Below are positions 59,542 to 64,000 of a stretch of DNA of 64,000 nt, piece after piece (the first letter of the stretch is position 1; each line of letters starts with the position of its first letter). The stretch comes from Alteribacter keqinensis. GTDB taxonomy: Bacteria > Bacillota > Bacilli > Bacillales > Salisediminibacteriaceae. The translations under genes were made by a program, and so were the position numbers. The stretch covers positions 186,001 to 250,000 of the forward strand of contig NZ_RHIB01000002.1 in NCBI RefSeq assembly GCF_003710255.1. Direction: 5' to 3'. The notes under the pieces are model-generated. The model made no database searches and was not told the origin of the DNA. It was given only the letters and a program-made list of their open reading frames with translations.

Positions 59542-61185
59542 TTAGTTATTCATCTTACGCCCGATTATTTTTAAAAGGTCACTAATTTTTCTAATTGGGA
59601 ATGTCATCCTCCAAGTAATACTTTTTTCTATTGCCCTATTTTGTTTCTCTACAATCTTCAAATCAGACCTAACAAGTTCCATCTGTTTCTTAAGAAATTT
59701 AAATTGTTCAATCTGAGTCTTCAAGTCTGCCTTGACTTCGAACCCTACTTTGACTGGTCCATTCCACTTTTCCTGTATGATATCTCTGACATCAGCTCTT
59801 TCCGTGTCACTAATGAGAGCTTCATGAAAATTATTTACGGTGTCATCACAAGTACCCATGACTACAACTTCAATATTTCCATTGCTCAAGTTCTTTATAT
59901 ATCCACTATGCCTTCTTTCAAAAGCTTGCTTTCTTATTCCCCTGTGATAGGCTACATTTTGCACATCACCCATTAGTGTATATTTTGTAGCATATATTTT
60001 ACCAACTGGGGCGGGAGAGACAGTAGTGACAGTAGCTGTTTTAGTAATTAAAGGCTCAAGTACATCTGATAAAGAGAAAAATACTTTCTTATAATCAGTA
60101 GAAGTGTTTATTGTTTCAGGAAAGTAGTAATCAATGATTGCACCAGGGACATCTCTCGCTTCCCCTTCTTCCGGAAATAAAATCGAGCCTATTTGTGCAG
60201 AAGGGTTTAATTCTAGTACGTAACCAATGCAATTATCGCCTTCTCCTTCAACAATAACATCAACTGCACCATGGTACAGGCCAGGTATGGATTTTATAGC
60301 CTCTACTCCTAATTTTTTTATAGAGTATGGTAGGTCATCTAAAGAATCGATAGGGTCCCCTCCAATTGATATATTGCTTTTATCCGTTAAAAATACCACT
60401 TCTCCTTGCTTAGGTACAGTAAATAAATCAAGGGATTTCTTTTGAAGAAAGCTCTTAATATCATCATTTATTTTTATGGGACAACTAATTAATCTAGGGT
60501 TCTTCTTTCTCTCTTGATTTTTTTCATAAATTAAATCCTTTATTGAATGTACTCCGTCACCTACAATATTAGCGGGGATACGTTTGATAGCTCCAACTAC
60601 TTTGTCCTCTATAACGTAAAGTCTATAATCTGTACCTTCTACATGTTTTTCGACAAGTACATCTTCCGACTCATATTTTCCATTTAAGTAATTCATTGTC
60701 TTTGCTAATTCAATTTCATCTTTTATATCTGTAAAGACACCTTTACCAAAGCTCCCATTTACAGGCTTAATTACTAGAGGGTATCCTATACTTGCTGCAT
60801 ACTGAAGTATATGATCATAATTCTCCGTGCTTAATTTAAATTGTTTGCTTATCGGTGTACATACTCCGGCTTTAGTAAGTAGACTTTTAGTTTTTTCCTT
60901 ATCTCCACCAATCCTCACAGCCTCATTTGTAACTTTATCTCCTCGTGTTCTAAAGAAATAGTGTGTTTTATCTTCAGAACTTAAACTGAATAGTTTGCCC
61001 GGACGATCTACAAACCAGGTATCCATTTCACTGAACTTTTCAGAATCCTTTGCATGCCACCTTAACGTAAGCCCTCTTCTCCAGCCTTCCAGCGCTATTG
61101 CATATGCGTCTAATTCAGGGCCCCTCGCATCAGATACAATTTCCTCTGTCAGGTGTGGAAGCCACGAGACTTGATTTTCAACCAT
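59542..61185 (-). CDS. ATP-grasp amidoligase fused to acylphosphatase-like domain and coiled-coil tail, paralog 3
   Basis: This is a 547-residue protein. The ATG at 61185 has AGGTGG 8 nt upstream; the GTG at 61197 lies within it. ALEGWRRGLTLRWHAKD (about 26-42) leads into the ATP-grasp: IKPVNGSFGKGVFTDIK, VLVEKHVEGTDYRLYVI, PANIVGDGVHSIKDLI, SIGGDPIDSLDD, YVLELNPSAQIGS. The acylphosphatase-like domain (about 395-460) is the most canonical of the three, with Arg in AYHRGIRKQA and Asn in SGYIKNLSNGNIEV. A coiled coil leads to the end motif SITWRMTFPIRKISDLL. It is the first of the three paralogs in transcription order and is closest in sequence to paralog 2. Confidence 0.85.
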   Translation of the reverse strand: MVENQVSWLPHLTEEIVSDARGPELDAYAIALEGWRRGLTLRWHAKDSEKFSEMDTWFVDRPGKLFSLSSEDKTHYFFRTRGDKVTNEAVRIGGDKEKTKSLLTKAGVCTPISKQFKLSTENYDHILQYAASIGYPLVIKPVNGSFGKGVFTDIKDEIELAKTMNYLNGKYESEDVLVEKHVEGTDYRLYVIEDKVVGAIKRIPANIVGDGVHSIKDLIYEKNQERKKNPRLISCPIKINDDIKSFLQKKSLDLFTVPKQGEVVFLTDKSNISIGGDPIDSLDDLPYSIKKLGVEAIKSIPGLYHGAVDVIVEGEGDNCIGYVLELNPSAQIGSILFPEEGEARDVPGAIIDYYFPETINTSTDYKKVFFSLSDVLEPLITKTATVTTVSPAPVGKIYATKYTLMGDVQNVAYHRGIRKQAFERRHSGYIKNLSNGNIEVVVMGTCDDTVNNFHEALISDTERADVRDIIQEKWNGPVKVGFEVKADLKTQIEQFKFLKKQMELVRSDLKIVEKQNRAIEKSITWRMTFPIRKISDLLKIIGRKMNN

Positions 61186-61272
61186 TAAAATTGCCACCTA
61201 CTATCTATTAATCTTGAATAATTTCTTGTATTGTATTAAGCTTACTGCAATCAGTCTATTTGACCTATCCAT

Positions 61273-62697
61273 TTATGTCAATTTCTTTAGGAAATAGTCG
61301 AATTTCTTACCATTTAATAGATCATAAAACAAACGATTTTCAGCTCGCAACATAGCCTCTCCCAGGTTTTGATCTATTGCCTCATTAAATTCTTCATAAT
61401 TCCCAGGTTTTGGAGTGAATTCTCCAAAAACCAAGCCATCGTTAGTAGCAAGAAAATCAATTCTTACAAAAGGTGAAGGAATTTTCTTGCTCAATTCAGA
61501 GGCCACTATTATGTCCTTTTCTCTAAAGCCTTTTCCAATAAATAATTCATGACTATATTTACCTGTCTCGATGCGTTTTCCATCAGGCAGCCACCAGCAA
61601 TACTTCAGTTCCGGAGATCTTACTACTTCTAAAACGAGGGCAACTTCTCCATAAAACGTATAAAACTTAAGATCTCTTGCAGGGGTAGTATTTGATGCAT
61701 CCTCTAAAATAAGTTCCTCCAAAACCCACCGGTCTTCTGAAACCCATTTTAATTTGAGGTCTTCTTCCATACTCTCACGAAGCTGCTCCTGGCTTCCGAG
61801 TGTGCGACCTCTTTTGATATCACGAATGCTGTCATTATTTAAGACTAGATAAACACCTCTAGAACCTGCCCCTTTAACAGGTTTAATTACCACCCCTGTT
61901 TTTTCGGGTAGGTGTAAACGATCGTAAGCTTTAGACACCCATGGTCTTTTCAATCCTAAGTGGTCTAAAAATTCAAAAGCTGTCACTTTATCGTCCAAAA
62001 AGCCTTCTGGTAGCAGATCTAGTTGCCTTTTTCTCGCCCTTACTGTTAATCCTTGACGAAAAGACGAAACGGAGGATAGTGAAAAGTCCCCGTTGTTCTC
62101 CCCATGGCGAACGATGTATTCAGGTGTTTCACAGCTATTCAGACCAGTAAGAATCTTCTGGTAAGCTACACTTTTATAGTCTGATAAATCTCTCCTGAAC
62201 AGTCGTCCTGCATAGTGAAGGAGAGAAACAAACTCGTAATCCCTGCATTGTTTTAACCTACTTAACTCTTCAATATAATCAATGACTGAACCATCTTTTT
62301 TTGCTCTTTTAAGCTGGTCCTTGAGGTGGTCACGATCAAAGGGAGTTTGATCTGCTTTTAAGGACATTATTTGTACATTTTGTTTGTGAAGGATTTGTTT
62401 AGTTTCTTTTATTTCCTGAACAAGCTCTTCATTTTCCTTTTTTAAACAATCAAAAGCCTCATCTTTGCGGTTACGATTGAAAGGGGAGCCTAATTTATGC
62501 TTTAAGTATCTCAAAGGCTTTATCAATTTCCATAACCTGCTGTTTTCAATTTGAGCTTTTCTTTTATTTATCTGCTTTGATTGAACGTGTAGTGTTTGCA
62601 ATTGTGATTCTTTTTCAAATAATTCCTCCACAAGCTCCGCTTCTCGTTCATTTTCCACATACAGGTCATCTTTTTTATTTTTCTGTGTTTCTTCCAT
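61273..62697 (-). CDS. TupA-like ATP-grasp protein with N-terminal coiled coil
   Basis: The 474-residue protein starts at ATG behind AAGGGGGG. Its first 120 residues are a Lys/Glu coiled coil containing NSRLWKLIKPLRYLKHKLG, the same motif found at the ends of the three ATP-grasp paralogs. From about 190 it is an ATP-grasp of the sugar-transfer-associated/TupA type: GVVIKPVKGAGSRGVYLVLN, WVLEELILED, and FVRIDFLATNDGLVFGEFTPKPGN with the metal-binding residues. TupA of Bacillus halodurans is needed for teichuronopeptide, a wall polymer of glutamate and glucuronate that supports growth at high pH. The family is thought to attach amino acids to a sugar polymer. It lies 14 nt after the glycosyltransferase gene. 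Confidence 0.82.
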   Translation of the reverse strand: MEETQKNKKDDLYVENEREAELVEELFEKESQLQTLHVQSKQINKRKAQIENSRLWKLIKPLRYLKHKLGSPFNRNRKDEAFDCLKKENEELVQEIKETKQILHKQNVQIMSLKADQTPFDRDHLKDQLKRAKKDGSVIDYIEELSRLKQCRDYEFVSLLHYAGRLFRRDLSDYKSVAYQKILTGLNSCETPEYIVRHGENNGDFSLSSVSSFRQGLTVRARKRQLDLLPEGFLDDKVTAFEFLDHLGLKRPWVSKAYDRLHLPEKTGVVIKPVKGAGSRGVYLVLNNDSIRDIKRGRTLGSQEQLRESMEEDLKLKWVSEDRWVLEELILEDASNTTPARDLKFYTFYGEVALVLEVVRSPELKYCWWLPDGKRIETGKYSHELFIGKGFREKDIIVASELSKKIPSPFVRIDFLATNDGLVFGEFTPKPGNYEEFNEAIDQNLGEAMLRAENRLFYDLLNGKKFDYFLKKLT

Positions 62698-62711
62698 CTG
62701 ACCACCCCCCT

Positions 62712-64000
62712 TTATTCAGGTTTAAAAGAAATTCTTTTTAGATGCTTCGTGTATCCAAAGTGAAGATCGACGAATGTTTTTGCTTTTTCTACTTGTTTTT
62801 TGTAATAACGATCATCATTCATCAGCCGGTCAATCTCTTCTCTGACCCCTTCAGGACTTGAATAAATAGCCGCATCACCGAAGAGTTCTTTATACTGTGG
62901 CGGAATGATAACAGGGACTCCGGCAGCCATGGCTTCGAAGATGACTCTTCCGAATGCTTCCACCCAATCCGGATGTGTATAATAAACAAATACATCGAGA
63001 TTTTTTAGAAAGTGCCTCGGATGAACGTGACCAAACTCCATTACACGCCAATTAGTCGGAAGTTCTCCCATCACCTTTTTTGGAGCATTGGCTCCCCCAA
63101 GTATAAAGACCTCATATGGATCTTCTTCCGGATAAACCTTCAAAATTTCTTCTTTGCTGGAAGGCCATTTTACATATTGATCACGGGAATGTCTGCCGAT
63201 TTTTATCGTGTTTGAATGAGAGGGACGGGTTGTCCTTTGCCATTCCTCTACATCAATAATATTCACCCAATCCTCGTCTGATAGTGAGATCGACTTTAAT
63301 TCTTTATGATGGTATTTGTACAGTGTTTCACGGACTAGTGGACCGATTGGATACCAAGTGGCCGGCTTGCGGAAATATTTCTCCAGGTTCTTTGCACACT
63401 TTTCAATTCGGTAAAGCGTCCCCCCACCTTTGCTATATTCTCTTTTAGGAGGCTGGTTCACAATTACCTTGATGGATTTCGCTTCAACATCAGGGAGATA
63501 TCGTTGCCACTCCTCAAGAACAGGAGGATGGCGGATAATAAGAACATCGCAACTTACTTTCTCACCGTATACCAACATTTGCACTTGGTCACCGTCGATT
63601 AGTTCCCTAATAGCAGGATTTGTTTCTTTTCTGGAAGTAAAATCGTAACGATTCATTTGAATTAAACCTGTACGAAGACCTTCTCTTTTCTGAGCTTTAA
63701 TCTCCTCAACATTGGACATGTTCGTCCCGCCCATTAAACGAAACTCAGATGCAATAACAACATCTAAATGACGCCTTCTCTCTCTTGTTTCTCTTTTCAC
63801 TTTCATAGAATCAGGAACAGGGTAAGGACGTATATTTAAAGGAAAGTCATAGTAAAGTGACTTGCCGGATTGATGGTAGTTAGAATAACTGTGAAAATAC
63901 TCCTTCCTTGCCCCCATAAAGTATCCGTGAAAGCCAAAAACATCATTTCCTGTAAGAGACCCTTCCGTTTGTCTTTGAAATGATAAAGGTCCTGTTTTTA
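62712..64000 (-). CDS. Glycosyltransferase family 4-like, 5' end beyond the window
   Basis: The frame is open from 62712 to the window edge, so the true start lies beyond 64000; the first in-window ATG (63917) has no ribosome site, and the residues before it (GNDVFGFHGYF) read as real protein. About 429 residues are visible. The C-terminal GT-B half has the donor-site signature HPDWVEAFGRVIFEAMAAGVPVIIPP (EAFG then E in FEAM) and GDAAIYSSPEGVREEID. HLDVVIASEFRLMGGTNMSNVEEI marks the N-terminal Rossmann half. It would transfer a sugar from a nucleotide donor to a lipid-linked polymer in the cytoplasm. It is the first in-window gene of the ATP-grasp operon. Confidence 0.88.
   Translation of the reverse strand, partial: KTGPLSFQRQTEGSLTGNDVFGFHGYFMGARKEYFHSYSNYHQSGKSLYYDFPLNIRPYPVPDSMKVKRETRERRRHLDVVIASEFRLMGGTNMSNVEEIKAQKREGLRTGLIQMNRYDFTSRKETNPAIRELIDGDQVQMLVYGEKVSCDVLIIRHPPVLEEWQRYLPDVEAKSIKVIVNQPPKREYSKGGGTLYRIEKCAKNLEKYFRKPATWYPIGPLVRETLYKYHHKELKSISLSDEDWVNIIDVEEWQRTTRPSHSNTIKIGRHSRDQYVKWPSSKEEILKVYPEEDPYEVFILGGANAPKKVMGELPTNWRVMEFGHVHPRHFLKNLDVFVYYTHPDWVEAFGRVIFEAMAAGVPVIIPPQYKELFGDAAIYSSPEGVREEIDRLMNDDRYYKKQVEKAKTFVDLHFGYTKHLKRISFKPE

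Overview
The window looks like a chromosomal segment of a low-G+C, endospore-former-type Bacillaceae, probably an alkaliphile or haloalkaliphile. The evidence is strong Shine-Dalgarno sequences, many GTG and TTG starts, Bacillus sigma-D promoters (TAAA-N15-CCGATAT), gene order matching the B. subtilis degS-degU/degV/comF/yvyF-flgM-flgK-flgL-fliW-csrA-hag-flaG-fliD-fliS-fliT region, very acidic exported proteins, and a TupA-like gene. No rRNA, tRNA, CRISPR array or recognisable transposase gene was seen.

Layout. 1-802: 3' end of a GH13 amylase. 803-2243: gene-free. 2244-6680: a large bacillopeptidase F-type secreted protease. 7025-8514: acyl-CoA thioesterase and a ROK glucokinase-like protein, minus strand. 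8700-14396: a five-gene transport unit (binding protein, ATPase, fused permease, HAD phosphatase, GlpP antiterminator) behind a promoter with two CRE sites and a long leader terminator. It looks like a glycerol-phosphate-responsive importer of a phosphorylated solute. 14753-16413: a 34-aa accessory peptide and a sodium:solute symporter. 16673-22100: late flagellar genes (fliT, fliS, fliD, flaG, hag) on the minus strand. 22404-24645: comK (plus strand), a LuxR protein with a broken receiver, csrA and fliW. 24768-29804: yviE, flgL, flgK, flgN, flgM, yvyF. 29854-33123: comFC, comFA, degV. 33985-36954: degU, degS, yvyE, bracketed by two copies of a composite repeat. 37533-44374: an orphan degenerate histidine kinase, a PBP3-type transpeptidase, an SH3b-amidase and an LCP protein. 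44407-49094: gtaB, ugd, sugar-phosphate transferase and epimerase, which together supply UDP-glucose and UDP-glucuronate and start a lipid-linked polymer. 49300-55171: two adjacent cell-wall hydrolases sharing an almost identical 1.26-kb repeat block. 55363-64000: an A+T-rich minus-strand operon of a glycosyltransferase, a TupA-like ATP-grasp protein, three paralogous ATP-grasp/acylphosphatase/coiled-coil proteins and glutamate racemase.

The most interesting system is 55363-64000 read together with 44407-49094. It combines glucuronate supply, a polymer-initiating transferase, a TupA-like amidoligase, three cyanophycin-synthetase-like ligases and a dedicated glutamate racemase. This is what one would expect for a glutamate-plus-uronate wall polymer of the teichuronopeptide kind known from alkaliphilic bacilli, but with an unusual triplicated ligase of a fusion type I do not recognise as characterised.

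The intergenic DNA carries several repeat families: arrays with an exact 21-nt period, REP/REPIN-like palindromes (GGGGTCTGACCCC and GGGACGGACCT types), and MITE-like GC-rich elements of about 100-130 bp. Regulation visible in the sequence includes five matches to known regulator sites (sigma-D, CcpA, CsrA classes) and the components of the CsrA-FliW-flagellin circuit in one locus.
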